Shown: positions 9,172 to 17,944 of the stretch, one piece after another
Layout of the letters: each line of letters begins with the position of its first letter
Numbering within the stretch: position 1 is the first letter of the stretch
Origin: a virus
Virus record (IMG/VR): IMGVR_UViG_3300042558_005069
Span: 40,100 to 104,099 of that record
Length of the DNA: 64,000 bases
Strand: one strand, 5' to 3'
Notes under the pieces: model-generated
The model's database searches: none
What the model was told of the DNA's origin: nothing
The model's input: the letters and a program-made list of their open reading frames with translations, nothing else
Program-made: the position numbers and the translations under genes

Positions 9172-11008
9172 TGCTTATTTTGGCCCACTCCGTAACTTCG
9201 AAGGGGAACATCCCTCCACGTTTCATTTTAGTCGGCCAATTACGTTCGTCACGTGCACCACGAAAATGCTTAATATCGTAACCATACTCACCGACACACA
9301 TCGGATCAGGCTGAAGTGAAATTCCAAATTCAGGCCACCTAGACCAGACTGCAGACCCAAAAGGGCGCAGATCGCGAGAGCTCCCAGAGGCGCCGAGAGG
9401 GGCATGATGCTCAATCCAAAGAGCACAGCCATAAATCACCCGAATCTGATCTAAATACCTTGCCATCTCAATCGCCACCGCCTCGGAAGTCCGAGAACCA
9501 GGGTCGACAAAAGCTTTGTAAAGTGGACCAATAAGGAGCAATTCTGGCTGTATTTCCTCTAGTGCATTTTCGAGCAGGGCCCTGTCTGCCCCTCTGAGCA
9601 GATCCATGCCGGACGGTTTTGTATAAAGATATGAATCAAGTCTTTTGCTGCCAGACCGAGTCATCGCTACGTTGGCGATCTTTCTACTTGTTCTTCTAAT
9701 AATTGTGTCTGGATTTTCCAAGTCAATAGTCAAAGTTCTTATTGGGCGCATCGGCTGGTAAGAGAATGGATGTATTCCTGCCCCTCCGAGTATGGCTACC
9801 TGCCTGGCTAACATTGTCTTGCCGACGCCCTCCGCTGCAACCACTATTACGCGTTCCCCACGCTCGATGATATGCGGAATGACCCATTCGTACGTGTCTC
9901 GATCTGCTTCGGCAAGAAGATCATTCCACTGGATTAATCGACCTGCGTCAAGAACTGGACCCGATCCCGAAGACGAGATGATCAAACTTGATTTAGCCAA
10001 CTTGAGTTTTGAACTTAAATCTTCCCTAGATAAAAGATCCTGAAGCTTTTCGATGGCTTCATCTTCAAACGATATTTCGTGTTCAGGCTCTTCTGATTCA
10101 TTCAAAACAGCAGAATCTTGATTTTCATTGGACAGGGCTGTGTGGTCGACGAAGACGCCTTCGTCTTCGACGGGTTCCAACTCGTCTATTCCTTTCCCCG
10201 CTTCAATGTGATCTGTAATGTCTTTATGAGTGGGAGAAATCCAAACTTGAGCTTCACACCCAGCTGCTCGCAACCTACGACAAACATCAACCGCATGCTG
10301 TATCCCAACGTCGTCGTGGTCAGCAATTATTTCTACTGTTTTAGCTCCACTGAGGGTTTCTGTATGAAGATCAAGCCAGCTTCCAGCACCATTAGGCATT
10401 GTCGTTGCAACTTGGCCTAGCGAAATGAGGGTATTTGCGTCTTTTTCTCCTTCGACTACCCATATTGTTTCGTCATTATTTTTAGCGCGAACAACTTCTG
10501 GCAAGTTATAAAGAACTTTTGGGATATCCGAAGCGCTATAAATCCAACCTCCGTTACCGTCTGGTTTCCTTTGTCTAAAAGTTTTCCGTCCAGCATCGTC
10601 GACCAGTCGTATTTTCTGAAAGAGTAAATTGCCGTCTTCATCCGTATAGTCGTAAGACTCAACGAACTTTGTTTTAGGAGCCGCTTTCACGGCTTTTTGT
10701 TGCCTTGGAATGATGGGTGGCTTTTCCCCACTAAAACGAGAAATATCAAGAACGCTTGGCGGGTCAGATTGAGGCATCAGATCGGATACCTTGATCCCCA
10801 CTGAAGTACATATCTTTTCGACGTCGCAGGAAAGCCCCCGGTGGCACTTTATGAGTGTTCTACCATCATCCCCTTGCCCCACGGACAGCGACGGGTTGTC
10901 GTCGTCGTCTCTACAAGGGCAGCATGCCTGCCATCCCCCTGAAGTTTTTCTCACACCCTGCAATCTGTTAAGAAAGTTAAGAGTTTGCGTCGAAGGCGAG
11001 GTCGTCAT
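9164..11008 (-). CDS. Primase-helicase: zinc finger, TOPRIM and RecA-like ATPase
   Basis: 614 residues. The N-terminus carries a CHC2-like zinc-binding region (CCPC at 29-32, then IKCHRGLSC at 53-61), as in phage and bacterial DnaG-type primases. A TOPRIM-like segment follows (VEGEKDAN at 185-192, IADHDD at 228-233), which would coordinate the catalytic metal. The C-terminal half is a RecA-like/AAA_25 ATPase with Walker A AEGVGKT (392-398) and a Walker-B-like strand ending TIDLENPD. The order primase-TOPRIM-ATPase matches RepA/gp4-like replicative primase-helicases. ATGA overlap with the upstream WhiB gene and overlap with the small terminase show a tight operon. This is the only replication core enzyme in the window; no polymerase is seen. 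Confidence 0.85.
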   Translation of the reverse strand: MTTSPSTQTLNFLNRLQGVRKTSGGWQACCPCRDDDDNPSLSVGQGDDGRTLIKCHRGLSCDVEKICTSVGIKVSDLMPQSDPPSVLDISRFSGEKPPIIPRQQKAVKAAPKTKFVESYDYTDEDGNLLFQKIRLVDDAGRKTFRQRKPDGNGGWIYSASDIPKVLYNLPEVVRAKNNDETIWVVEGEKDANTLISLGQVATTMPNGAGSWLDLHTETLSGAKTVEIIADHDDVGIQHAVDVCRRLRAAGCEAQVWISPTHKDITDHIEAGKGIDELEPVEDEGVFVDHTALSNENQDSAVLNESEEPEHEISFEDEAIEKLQDLLSREDLSSKLKLAKSSLIISSSGSGPVLDAGRLIQWNDLLAEADRDTYEWVIPHIIERGERVIVVAAEGVGKTMLARQVAILGGAGIHPFSYQPMRPIRTLTIDLENPDTIIRRTSRKIANVAMTRSGSKRLDSYLYTKPSGMDLLRGADRALLENALEEIQPELLLIGPLYKAFVDPGSRTSEAVAIEMARYLDQIRVIYGCALWIEHHAPLGASGSSRDLRPFGSAVWSRWPEFGISLQPDPMCVGEYGYDIKHFRGARDERNWPTKMKRGGMFPFEVTEWAKISNE

Positions 11009-11346
11009 CTCGCATCTCGCAATCTTGGAATCACTGGATCAAATGGCTCTCTTTGAACCATGAGAATATTGTGTCGTTTTCTTAATAGTTTGCGCTCACG
11101 CTCCGTGGTTCCGCCCCAGATGCCAAAAATTTCATGATACAGCGCATAATTTAAACACGGATCGATTTGCTTGCAGTCACTGCATATCGCTTTTGCTAAG
11201 TTCGTTTGCTCATTTGCTTTTCGATACTGGACAGAGAAATCTCTTCCCTTGCTTCTTTCCGCATGAGGAAACCACATTTTTACATCTTTACCGATGCAGT
11301 CGCCTCCAGTTGGGGGTGTATCGATCCGTTCGTGTGTTGGTCTCAT
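11005..11346 (-). CDS. WhiB-family iron-sulfur transcriptional regulator
   Basis: About 113 residues from ATG 11346, which follows a strong ribosome site (AGGAGG, five bases upstream); the longer frame to 11430 has no such site. WhiB proteins bind a 4Fe-4S cluster with four cysteines and modulate the principal sigma factor of Actinobacteria. Visible here are a first Cys (GGDCIGKD), the AICSDCKQIDPC triplet with CxxC-x5-C spacing, and the diagnostic GIWGGTTERER turn followed by basic residues. WhiB is essentially confined to Actinobacteria and their phages, so this gene is the best host marker in the window. It heads the primase-terminase operon, consistent with early control of transcription. 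Confidence 0.9.
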   Translation of the reverse strand: MRPTHERIDTPPTGGDCIGKDVKMWFPHAERSKGRDFSVQYRKANEQTNLAKAICSDCKQIDPCLNYALYHEIFGIWGGTTERERKLLRKRHNILMVQREPFDPVIPRLRDAR

Positions 11347-11375
11347 TTCCCCTCCTATGGATTTAATTTTGCATA

Positions 11376-11798
11376 CTACCTTGGCGTTACGATTCTTGTC
11401 ACATCTGCAGCAGATAAATATATAACACAATTTCTAACAACCAAAGATCCAGCAACATCTTCAACCGAAAGACCGATTGCGTCAATTGGGACATTGAACC
11501 TAGCGGCCAATGTGGCACGAATTTTTTCCACTCTTAGTTCTTCATCAACAAGACTTGGTCCATCATCGTACGAGGAGAGAGGAGTTGGTTGAGGAGAAAA
11601 AAGACCCCTTAATTCTTCTTCTCGCCCATCTGTGCGCAAACACAAGACACAAGTTATCTCCTCTGTCCTGGCTGCTCTTTTTCTACTTTCTGTATGTCCA
11701 CAGTCAAGCGTGTGTAGATACTGAAATTTACCCCAGGCACCAACGCGATCGACGCTGACAACACGGCGACGTGGGGCGCGCCTGTGTTCAGTTGTCAT
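11376..11798 (-). CDS. Hypothetical protein with Cys-His zinc-like motif
   Basis: 140 residues. The N-terminus is very basic (RRAPRRR), followed by a short zinc-knuckle-like unit: DCGHTESRKR, then TCVLC about fifteen residues later. The C-terminal half looks like a compact alpha/beta fold ending in VVRNCVIYLSAADV. CGHTE-RKR...CxxC proteins of this size recur in actinophages in my memory, with no known role. The gene is in the same direction as, and just upstream of, the WhiB gene. The start codon has no clear ribosome site. Confidence 0.6.
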   Translation of the reverse strand: MTTEHRRAPRRRVVSVDRVGAWGKFQYLHTLDCGHTESRKRAARTEEITCVLCLRTDGREEELRGLFSPQPTPLSSYDDGPSLVDEELRVEKIRATLAARFNVPIDAIGLSVEDVAGSLVVRNCVIYLSAADVTRIVTPR

Positions 11799-11807
11799 TT
11801 AAGGTCT

Positions 11808-12173
11808 TTATTTTTTTTTCGATTTAGTCAATCGAATTTTATTTAGGAATCTACGAATCCAGCTTTTTACGGCAACTACTTCAATATTCACTCCAGCTAT
11901 TTCTTCAACATTCGACTCGACGCGGTTAATGACAGAATCAATAACTTCGACCATCTCTGTATGAAGTTTTTCGCTCTCTTTGTCAATTGCTAAAGCTGCC
12001 GAGGTGATTGTGTCATCGATAACTTCTTCGATGAACTTTGGGGCTTTGGGCTTGGCTGGTTTTTTGCTAGCTGTTGACTTGCTTGGCTGGCTCTTCTTTG
12101 TTTGTGCACTTGATTTTTTATGAGCACTTTTTTTAGAAGTTGTTTTTTTTGTTATTTTTTTATCTTCGGTCAT
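11808..12173 (-). CDS. Lys/Ser/Ala-rich basic protein, unknown function
   Basis: About 121 residues from ATG 12173; a frame extending to 12212 exists, and a GGGAGG sits inside that extension but at poor spacing, so the start is uncertain. The first 45 residues are a histone-tail-like run of Lys, Ser, Thr and Ala. The middle is an amphipathic helical region (EVIDDTITSAALAIDKESEK), and the tail is basic again (RFLNKIRLTKSKKK). It could bind nucleic acid or pack DNA, but nothing identifies a family. It is the first gene of the leftward operon, facing the plus-strand gene at 12260. Confidence 0.55.
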   Translation of the reverse strand: MTEDKKITKKTTSKKSAHKKSSAQTKKSQPSKSTASKKPAKPKAPKFIEEVIDDTITSAALAIDKESEKLHTEMVEVIDSVINRVESNVEEIAGVNIEVVAVKSWIRRFLNKIRLTKSKKK

Positions 12174-12259
12174 GCCACAACAATAGCCGAAATTTTGCCT
12201 CCCGTGCAACACATAAACTATTTACGATTTTTTTTAAAATCCATGTTTAGTATTTAGTC
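12174..12259. promoter_or_regulatory. Divergent intergenic region with a leaderless -10 box for the rightward gene
   Basis: 86 bases separate the leftward Lys-rich gene from the rightward gene at 12260. It is AT-rich with an A/T tract. TAGTAT at 12248-12253 ends six bases before the ATG at 12260, the same geometry as the two leaderless promoters near 56.2 and 56.5 kb. No convincing -35 hexamer is seen 16-18 bases upstream of it. A leftward promoter must also lie here but I cannot place it. Confidence 0.35.
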
Positions 12260-12895
12260 ATGGAGGAGTATGTCAACGATTTTGCCAAAATGGCGCTGGC
12301 CCTTGCCTCGGCGCAGCTTGCCAAAGAAACGGCAATCAAGGAGCAAGGAATTGGGGAAGACCTTAAAGCGCATTTTATGGGATGGAATGAAGAAGACTTA
12401 ACGATCGTCGCCCAGATGAAAGAAGATGTTTCCAGGTACTCCCAGGCAGACAGATTTGAAAGATGTGCAATACTCTGTAAAATCCTTAGAAAACATTGGT
12501 GGGTGTCTTCCCTGACGATGGTGAGTGAAGGCTATTGCTCCCTGGACTACCCAACGACGGAAAATTACGATTTAGCAGTTGCCTATGCCGACACGTCACT
12601 TCCTGTTTTTGAGTGCATTACTGTAATTCACGTCACCCTTGACGAGTCTGGAATAATTTCCCCTGTATCTATGGTGGCCGCCCCTTACGTGACGAAGATT
12701 GGGAGGGTTGTGGAGTGGCAGGACGTTCTAGTGTATCCGGAAATAACTGCCAAAAACCTTAGACAATACAAGTACCCATTAATGCTCACAAATTCTATGA
12801 TGGAGCGATTGTCGGAAGATTCAAACGAAGAAACAATAATGCAAGCAAGAGCAGAAGTCGAACAATGCGGTTTCTTATTGCAAGAATTATATTAA
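12260..12895 (+). CDS. Hypothetical protein
   Basis: 211 residues, not recognised. The N-terminus is helical and alanine-rich; the middle has two tryptophans next to each other (KHWWVSSLTMVSEG) and a beta-rich region (VFECITVIHVTLDESGIISP). No catalytic motif or membrane segment is evident. It is the first gene of a rightward group that continues with the CPVCGH protein and the ribonucleotide reductase. The ATG has no upstream ribosome site; a -10-like box six bases away suggests leaderless translation. Confidence 0.6.
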   Translation: MEEYVNDFAKMALALASAQLAKETAIKEQGIGEDLKAHFMGWNEEDLTIVAQMKEDVSRYSQADRFERCAILCKILRKHWWVSSLTMVSEGYCSLDYPTTENYDLAVAYADTSLPVFECITVIHVTLDESGIISPVSMVAAPYVTKIGRVVEWQDVLVYPEITAKNLRQYKYPLMLTNSMMERLSEDSNEETIMQARAEVEQCGFLLQELY

Positions 12896-12908
12896 GTACA
12901 ATAATTAA

Positions 12909-13235
12909 ATGAACGCGTTTTATGAAAGCCCTAGCTTCGGAGGAAGCGAAGATTACGAAATTCTTGACGGGGTTAAAGTATCGCGAGCCGATAGAGCCCC
13001 TTGCCCGGTCTGTGGTCACTCCACCGGCGATTGCGCACCGCCTGACGAAGTAGGCCCAGGCATCATTTTTGGGTACAACACAAATTCCACATTGGACGAT
13101 ACTCAAACGTTCGTTGTCCCTGAAGACATCTATGATCAAAGAGAAATTGCGCCAGGCGTAACTATGCGGCTACTTCTTTACAAGCAAGGAAAAGTAATTC
13201 CGCTTATCAAGGCCAAGGAGTTGGGGCTTATTTAA
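12909..13235 (+). CDS. Small protein with CPVCGHxxGDC motif
   Basis: 108 residues. It contains CPVCGHSTGDCAPP at about residues 32-45, a zinc-ribbon-like half-site with three cysteines and a histidine, followed by an acidic beta-rich region and a VPEDIYDQREIAPGV segment. Proteins with this CPVCGH-x-TGDC signature recur in actinophages, as I recall, with no assigned function. It lies 13 bases after the preceding gene, so the two are probably co-transcribed. Role unknown. Confidence 0.65.
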   Translation: MNAFYESPSFGGSEDYEILDGVKVSRADRAPCPVCGHSTGDCAPPDEVGPGIIFGYNTNSTLDDTQTFVVPEDIYDQREIAPGVTMRLLLYKQGKVIPLIKAKELGLI

Positions 13236-13324
13236 AAATTTTTATTTCGCTGGACTTTTTCACTATTCAATATTGGGCTACACTGAACAGTTCCAAATCA
13301 AAACAATATTAGCTAGGAAAAAAA

Positions 13325-15250
13325 ATGGCATTTATCGAAGATAGCTTTGTAAAAGATTACTTGACACAGAAATCTCCGTGGGGATTTAACGGAATGGGCG
13401 AAATAGTTTTTTTGCGAACATACAGCCGCAAGAAAAATGATGGAACAACAGAAGTCTGGCCAGAGACGATCCAGCGCGTTGTAAACGGAGCAATTGCTAT
13501 CGGAGTTCCCTACACGCAGGATGAGGCTGAAAGGTTGTTTGATCACATGTTCAACCTTCGCTGCTCAATGAGTGGAAGAGCGCTATGGCAGCTAGGAACG
13601 CCAATGGTTGAAAAGTTTGGCGGAGCTTCTTTAAATAACTGTTATTTTACTAATATCGAAAAAGTGGAAGATTTTGAATTTTTGTTTGAGTATTTAATGC
13701 TGGGTGGCGGTGTCGGTTTTTCTGTAGAGCGCTCAAAAATACACGACTTGCCTAAAGTGAAAAATGCAGTAGTAATCACTCACGAGCGATCAAACGACGC
13801 TGACATAATTGTTCCCGATAGTCGAGGTGGATGGAAGAGACTCCTCCACAGCGTTTTAAAATCTTATTTTGAAACAGGAAAATCTTTTACATATTCGACA
13901 ATTCTGGTGCGCGAATACGGCGCTCCGCTTAAGGGATTTGGCGGCACAGCGTCTGGTCCGGGTGCTTTGATTGACGGAATTGCGGATATATGTAAAGTCC
14001 TAGATAATAGAGCTGGAAAAAAATTACGCTCTATTGATGTCCTCGACATCTGTAACATCATTGGGCGCATCGTTGTCTCGGGCTCATCAAGAAGATCAGC
14101 ACAAATCTCAATGGGTGATCCGGATGATGCTTTGTTCATTAGGGCAAAGAACTGGGCGTCGGGCTCGATCCCTGCATGGAGAGCAAATAGCAATAACTCG
14201 CTCTATGCTGATGGGTGGGACGAGATCCCCTCGGAGCTCTGGAAGGGCTATGACGGTACGGGGGAGCCATATGGCCTTGTGAACCGAAAGCTCGCACGTC
14301 GCTATGGGCGGTTAGGTGAAGTCAGGGTAGATAATAGTATTGAGGGCTTCAACCCATGCGCCGAGATAGGTCTAGCTGATGGAGAATCATGTAATTTGGC
14401 GACTGTTTTCCTGCCGAATATCGAATCCATAGAGCAATTCAAGGAGATATCCCGTCTTCTTTATCTAACGCAGAAGCAGATTACTCGTTTGCCGTATCCG
14501 TATGAAAAAACAACACAAATTGTCCGTCAGAATGCAAGACTTGGACAAAGCGTGACAGGGATTCTTCAATCAACAGCAGAACAGTTGTCTTGGCTGTCCG
14601 CTGGATACGTAGCCCTAAGAGAGCTAGACAAGAAGTATTCCGCCGAAAACGGGTTCCCGGAGTCTGTTCGTATGACGACCGTACAGCCCTCTGGGACGCT
14701 CTCTCTGCTTCCAGGGGTAACCCCCGGCATACATCCGGCCTATGCTCCGTATTATATCCGTCGCGTTCGTTTTGGCTCCAGTGACCCTCTAGTCGATGCC
14801 TGCCGCAAGCGTGGATACAAGGTGATTTGGGATATCGGAATCGATGGACGGGAAGACCATACTCGCTATGTGGTCGAGTTCCCTTGCCGGTCTCCAGAGG
14901 GTTCTGTTCTCGCAGTTGACATGACAGCGGTTGAGCAGCTCGAATGGGTGAGGAAGATGCAAACAGAGTGGGCCGATAATGCAGTTTCCGTGACTGTTTA
15001 CTACCGCAAGGAAGAGCTCCCGTTAATTAAAGAATGGCTTGAAAAGAACTACGACAAGAGCGTTAAATCCGTTTCTTTCCTGCTGCATAGCGATCATAAT
15101 TTTTCCCTTCCTCCCTACGAGGAAATTACAAAAGAATCCTATGAAAAACTTTCAGCGCGGGTTGACATGTCCATTCCCCTTGTCCAGTCAGCATTTGACG
15201 GAGAAATAATGGTGGATGATTGCGCTACTGGAGCTTGCCCTGTAAAGTAA
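13325..15250 (+). CDS. nrdJ: Adenosylcobalamin-dependent (class II) ribonucleotide reductase
   Basis: 641 residues. It reduces ribonucleotides to deoxyribonucleotides for phage DNA synthesis, using vitamin B12 to form the active-site radical, so it needs no oxygen and no small subunit. Visible are NNCYFTN (first redox Cys, 106), NPCAEIGL (Cys345, the probable thiyl site), CNLATV (Cys356, the partner redox Cys), the TTVQPSGTLSLLPGVTPGIH active-site loop, and the redox tail CATGAC near residues 633-638 that passes electrons from thioredoxin-like donors. Length and layout fit the monomeric class II type known from actinophages. An AGGA ribosome site lies eight bases before the ATG. It depends on host cobalamin. 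Confidence 0.93.
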   Translation: MAFIEDSFVKDYLTQKSPWGFNGMGEIVFLRTYSRKKNDGTTEVWPETIQRVVNGAIAIGVPYTQDEAERLFDHMFNLRCSMSGRALWQLGTPMVEKFGGASLNNCYFTNIEKVEDFEFLFEYLMLGGGVGFSVERSKIHDLPKVKNAVVITHERSNDADIIVPDSRGGWKRLLHSVLKSYFETGKSFTYSTILVREYGAPLKGFGGTASGPGALIDGIADICKVLDNRAGKKLRSIDVLDICNIIGRIVVSGSSRRSAQISMGDPDDALFIRAKNWASGSIPAWRANSNNSLYADGWDEIPSELWKGYDGTGEPYGLVNRKLARRYGRLGEVRVDNSIEGFNPCAEIGLADGESCNLATVFLPNIESIEQFKEISRLLYLTQKQITRLPYPYEKTTQIVRQNARLGQSVTGILQSTAEQLSWLSAGYVALRELDKKYSAENGFPESVRMTTVQPSGTLSLLPGVTPGIHPAYAPYYIRRVRFGSSDPLVDACRKRGYKVIWDIGIDGREDHTRYVVEFPCRSPEGSVLAVDMTAVEQLEWVRKMQTEWADNAVSVTVYYRKEELPLIKEWLEKNYDKSVKSVSFLLHSDHNFSLPPYEEITKESYEKLSARVDMSIPLVQSAFDGEIMVDDCATGACPVK

Positions 15251-15318
15251 AGGCACGCTAGAAGTCATATCTCAATACGTGATCTTCTTGGCAATTAATG
15301 GTCAGATAAAAATCATTA

Positions 15319-15391
<73 letters not shown>

Positions 15392-15393
15392 CT

Positions 15394-16548
15394 ATGGAAA
15401 ATGACATTTTTAACAAAGAACTGTATCGTGACCCTTTTGCCATGTTCGCACAGTGGCGCGCAAGTCCTACTTTGCCGTACGACAAAAAAACAAATACCTA
15501 TGCATTGTCTCGGCACGCTGACGTAAATTTCGCATTGCGAAGTCCTGAAATATTTACCAGTTCGTTTGGGGGCAGGGCAAACTCAATAGCACAGCCTTTT
15601 ATGGTTGACGTAGACGACCCAGGGCACAGAGTGCAACGTTCAGTTATTGAAAAAATGCTCACTCCAAGTGCGGTTAGCAAGCATTCTGAATATGTTACCG
15701 CAGTGATCGACATAGCAGTAAAAGGGATAATCGGAGCTGGCAGCGTCGAGGTCGTAAATGCCATTGCTCAGACACTTCCCGTAACTTTTATCGGTTCCTT
15801 GCTGGGCGTAAGGGATTCTGACTTTCCTCTACTCAGGAAGTGGGGTGAAGCCATGGTGGAGGGAGCCGATGGATGGGAAAACGTCACAGAAGAAGTGGTT
15901 GAGGCTGTAATAAACTGGTTTGACTATTTTGACGATCTGTCGAAAACGGGATATTGGGACGACAAAGAAGGAATAATATCTCTGCTCTTGAATGCTTCAA
16001 AAGAAAATGGGAGCATAACCTACGAAGAGGCTAGAGGTAATTCGTTGGCGATTCTCATCGGTGGAAACGAAACAGCAAAATATCTACTTTCTGGGGCTAT
16101 CGATCTTTATGTAGAAAATCCAGACATAGCCACAATCTACAAAGATGTAGGACCGGAAAAATTCATCAATGAGGTATTGCGATACCTGAGTCCTGTAGTT
16201 AGTTCAGCTAGAAGAACGACAACGGATGTTGCGGTTGGTGAGAATATCATCCCTGCTGGAGCTCAGGTGATGCTGTTCTTGACATCTGCAAACATGGACG
16301 AATCTGTATTTGAGAATCCAGAACTATTTAACCCAGCGCGTAATAGTTCAGCGCATTTGTCTCTTGGCTTCGGGCCCCACTTCTGCATTGGAGCATCCTT
16401 GGCGAAGATACAGCTTCAAGCGTTGTTTGAATATTTTATAAATAACAAAATAAAAATAACAAAAGACGAAAGCGCTCCGATGAAGTTTAAGTACTCAACA
16501 TTCTTGCGTGGTATAAAAGAAATGCGTGCATTCGTTGAGAAAAATTAG
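15394..16548 (+). CDS. Cytochrome P450 monooxygenase
   Basis: 384 residues, a soluble bacterial-type P450, which inserts one oxygen atom from O2 into an organic substrate. All core signatures are intact: C-helix DPGHRVQR (75-82), I-helix oxygen-activation site GGNET (223-227), K-helix ExxR (Glu260-Arg263), meander ENPELFNPAR (307-316), and the haem loop FGPHFCIGASLA with Cys331 as axial ligand. No membrane anchor is present. No ferredoxin or ferredoxin reductase is seen in the window, so electrons would come from the host. The substrate cannot be predicted. There is no ribosome site, because the ATG starts two bases after the tRNA; tRNA 3' processing would leave an almost leaderless message. 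Phage P450s are rare. Confidence 0.93.
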   Translation: MENDIFNKELYRDPFAMFAQWRASPTLPYDKKTNTYALSRHADVNFALRSPEIFTSSFGGRANSIAQPFMVDVDDPGHRVQRSVIEKMLTPSAVSKHSEYVTAVIDIAVKGIIGAGSVEVVNAIAQTLPVTFIGSLLGVRDSDFPLLRKWGEAMVEGADGWENVTEEVVEAVINWFDYFDDLSKTGYWDDKEGIISLLLNASKENGSITYEEARGNSLAILIGGNETAKYLLSGAIDLYVENPDIATIYKDVGPEKFINEVLRYLSPVVSSARRTTTDVAVGENIIPAGAQVMLFLTSANMDESVFENPELFNPARNSSAHLSLGFGPHFCIGASLAKIQLQALFEYFINNKIKITKDESAPMKFKYSTFLRGIKEMRAFVEKN

Positions 16549-16550
16549 AA

Positions 16551-16949
16551 TTATTTAAACTCGGACCAAGTTTTGTTTCCAACCCCAAAGTACTCTCGAG
16601 CGTAACCTGACTCTATGATATCCAAATTCAAGCAAGCAGTTTTTACATCATCAATGTCTTCTGAGGAAAATATCCTTGCGAGAACCCGTCCGTATTTGTC
16701 ATTTTTGTCTGGGATTGTATTCACGTAAACCCATTTATGCTTGGAAATCCAGTCTTCTGTGAATTTCTTTGCGCTCAGACCCATCTGCTTTTCGGCTAGG
16801 TCTTTTGTTCTTGTCTCGGGCGTGTTGACGCCATATAGGCGAACTCTAATTTTGTGGTGAATATTGAAACCAAGATCAATCATTAGATCGACAGTGTCTC
16901 CGTCTACAACCCTCAGTACGGTAGCTCCGTACCAAAAGCGAGCACTCAT
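16551..16949 (-). CDS. Staphylococcal-nuclease-like (thermonuclease) protein
   Basis: 132 residues covering the SNase OB-fold nearly completely. Catalytic-type residues are in place: Asp of VVDGDTVDLMID near 16-25, Arg37 in RVRLYGVNTPET, Glu45 in the same block, and Arg88 in KYGRVLARI. These enzymes cut DNA and RNA with calcium. There is no signal peptide, so it would act in the cytoplasm, perhaps degrading host nucleic acid for nucleotide salvage, together with the reductase. Its ATG overlaps the dioxygenase stop (TAATG), so both are one transcript. It converges with the P450 gene, two bases apart. Confidence 0.85.
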   Translation of the reverse strand: MSARFWYGATVLRVVDGDTVDLMIDLGFNIHHKIRVRLYGVNTPETRTKDLAEKQMGLSAKKFTEDWISKHKWVYVNTIPDKNDKYGRVLARIFSSEDIDDVKTACLNLDIIESGYAREYFGVGNKTWSEFK

Positions 16950-17944
16950 TACGAGGCCTGTGCCGGAATTAGTTTTTCTCCAGTTAGTGTAACTCTGTTA
17001 ACCAAACGTGGGGAATGTCCAATATCTCCGACTACAGCGTGCTGTGTCGATATATTGTCAGAGAATATAACGTCTCCCTGAGTCCAGTGATGGCGGACAG
17101 TAAATTCGTAGCGAGTTGTATGTTTGAAAAGGAATTGAAGGATTGCGTCGCTTTCAGGTTTTGAAAAGTCCACAATTCTTCTTGTGAACCCCGGATTTAT
17201 GAATAATGATTCTTCTCCAGTTTCCGGATGGACTATAACAACTGGATGACGAGCGGTAACTTGCGCAGCACGCTTCAGGTAATCCCAGTGGTCGACTAGT
17301 CCGTTTTCTTCTTTGCCGTTAATTCCTTCTATCTTTGCTCCAGTATTGGACATTCCACCTTTACCCATGCCCATGTCAGAAACTTCAGACGCATCGTGAA
17401 TAGCCATTGTGCCTCGTAGTGCATCTTTCATTCTCTTGCTTAGAGATCTGAATGCCGCTTCTTGGTCGCACCACATGGTGTCTCCGCCAGCGTAGGGGAT
17501 GATGACGCCATTCAGTATTGAACATTTTGGCGGATTTTCAATAAACGTTATGTCAGTATGCCAGGCAACGCCACGTTCCTGAAACTTTGTTTTATCACTG
17601 TTCTCATATTCTGGATACTGCACACCCGGAATGGTGTAATCAACTTCGAATATGTTTGGAAAATCTTTTTTACCAGGAAGAAGTGGATGAGCGCTTCTTG
17701 GTGTTCCAAAGAGCGCTGCAAAAGCTTCATGCTGTACAGGATTAAGATTTTGTTTTCTAAAAAAAACAACCTTATGACGCAACATCAGGTTATAAATTGT
17801 CTCAATAATTCCTGCATCTTTATGGTCAATCAAGTCAATTAAATTAACTCCCTCGATTTCTGCTCCAAGCTTTCCGGCTACTGGCTTTACCAACAAGCCA
17901 GCTTCGGTATATTCTACGTGATGCTCTTTAACCATTATTGACAT
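16949..17944 (-). CDS. TauD/TfdA-family Fe(II)/2-oxoglutarate-dependent dioxygenase
   Basis: 331 residues. The family hydroxylates small molecules such as taurine or aryloxy acids, using Fe(II), O2 and 2-oxoglutarate. The iron triad is visible: His129 and Asp131 in WHTDITF and His302 in DNISTQHAVVGD, with the 2-oxoglutarate-binding Arg at 313 or 317 (PRLVNRVTL). The N-terminal block LRHKVVFFRKQNL is typical of TauD proteins. Substrate cannot be told from sequence. A second ATG three codons in is an alternative start. It overlaps the end of the upstream basic protein and is coupled to the nuclease. With the P450, this makes two oxygen-using enzymes within 3 kb, probably auxiliary metabolic genes. 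Confidence 0.88.
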   Translation of the reverse strand: MSIMVKEHHVEYTEAGLLVKPVAGKLGAEIEGVNLIDLIDHKDAGIIETIYNLMLRHKVVFFRKQNLNPVQHEAFAALFGTPRSAHPLLPGKKDFPNIFEVDYTIPGVQYPEYENSDKTKFQERGVAWHTDITFIENPPKCSILNGVIIPYAGGDTMWCDQEAAFRSLSKRMKDALRGTMAIHDASEVSDMGMGKGGMSNTGAKIEGINGKEENGLVDHWDYLKRAAQVTARHPVVIVHPETGEESLFINPGFTRRIVDFSKPESDAILQFLFKHTTRYEFTVRHHWTQGDVIFSDNISTQHAVVGDIGHSPRLVNRVTLTGEKLIPAQAS

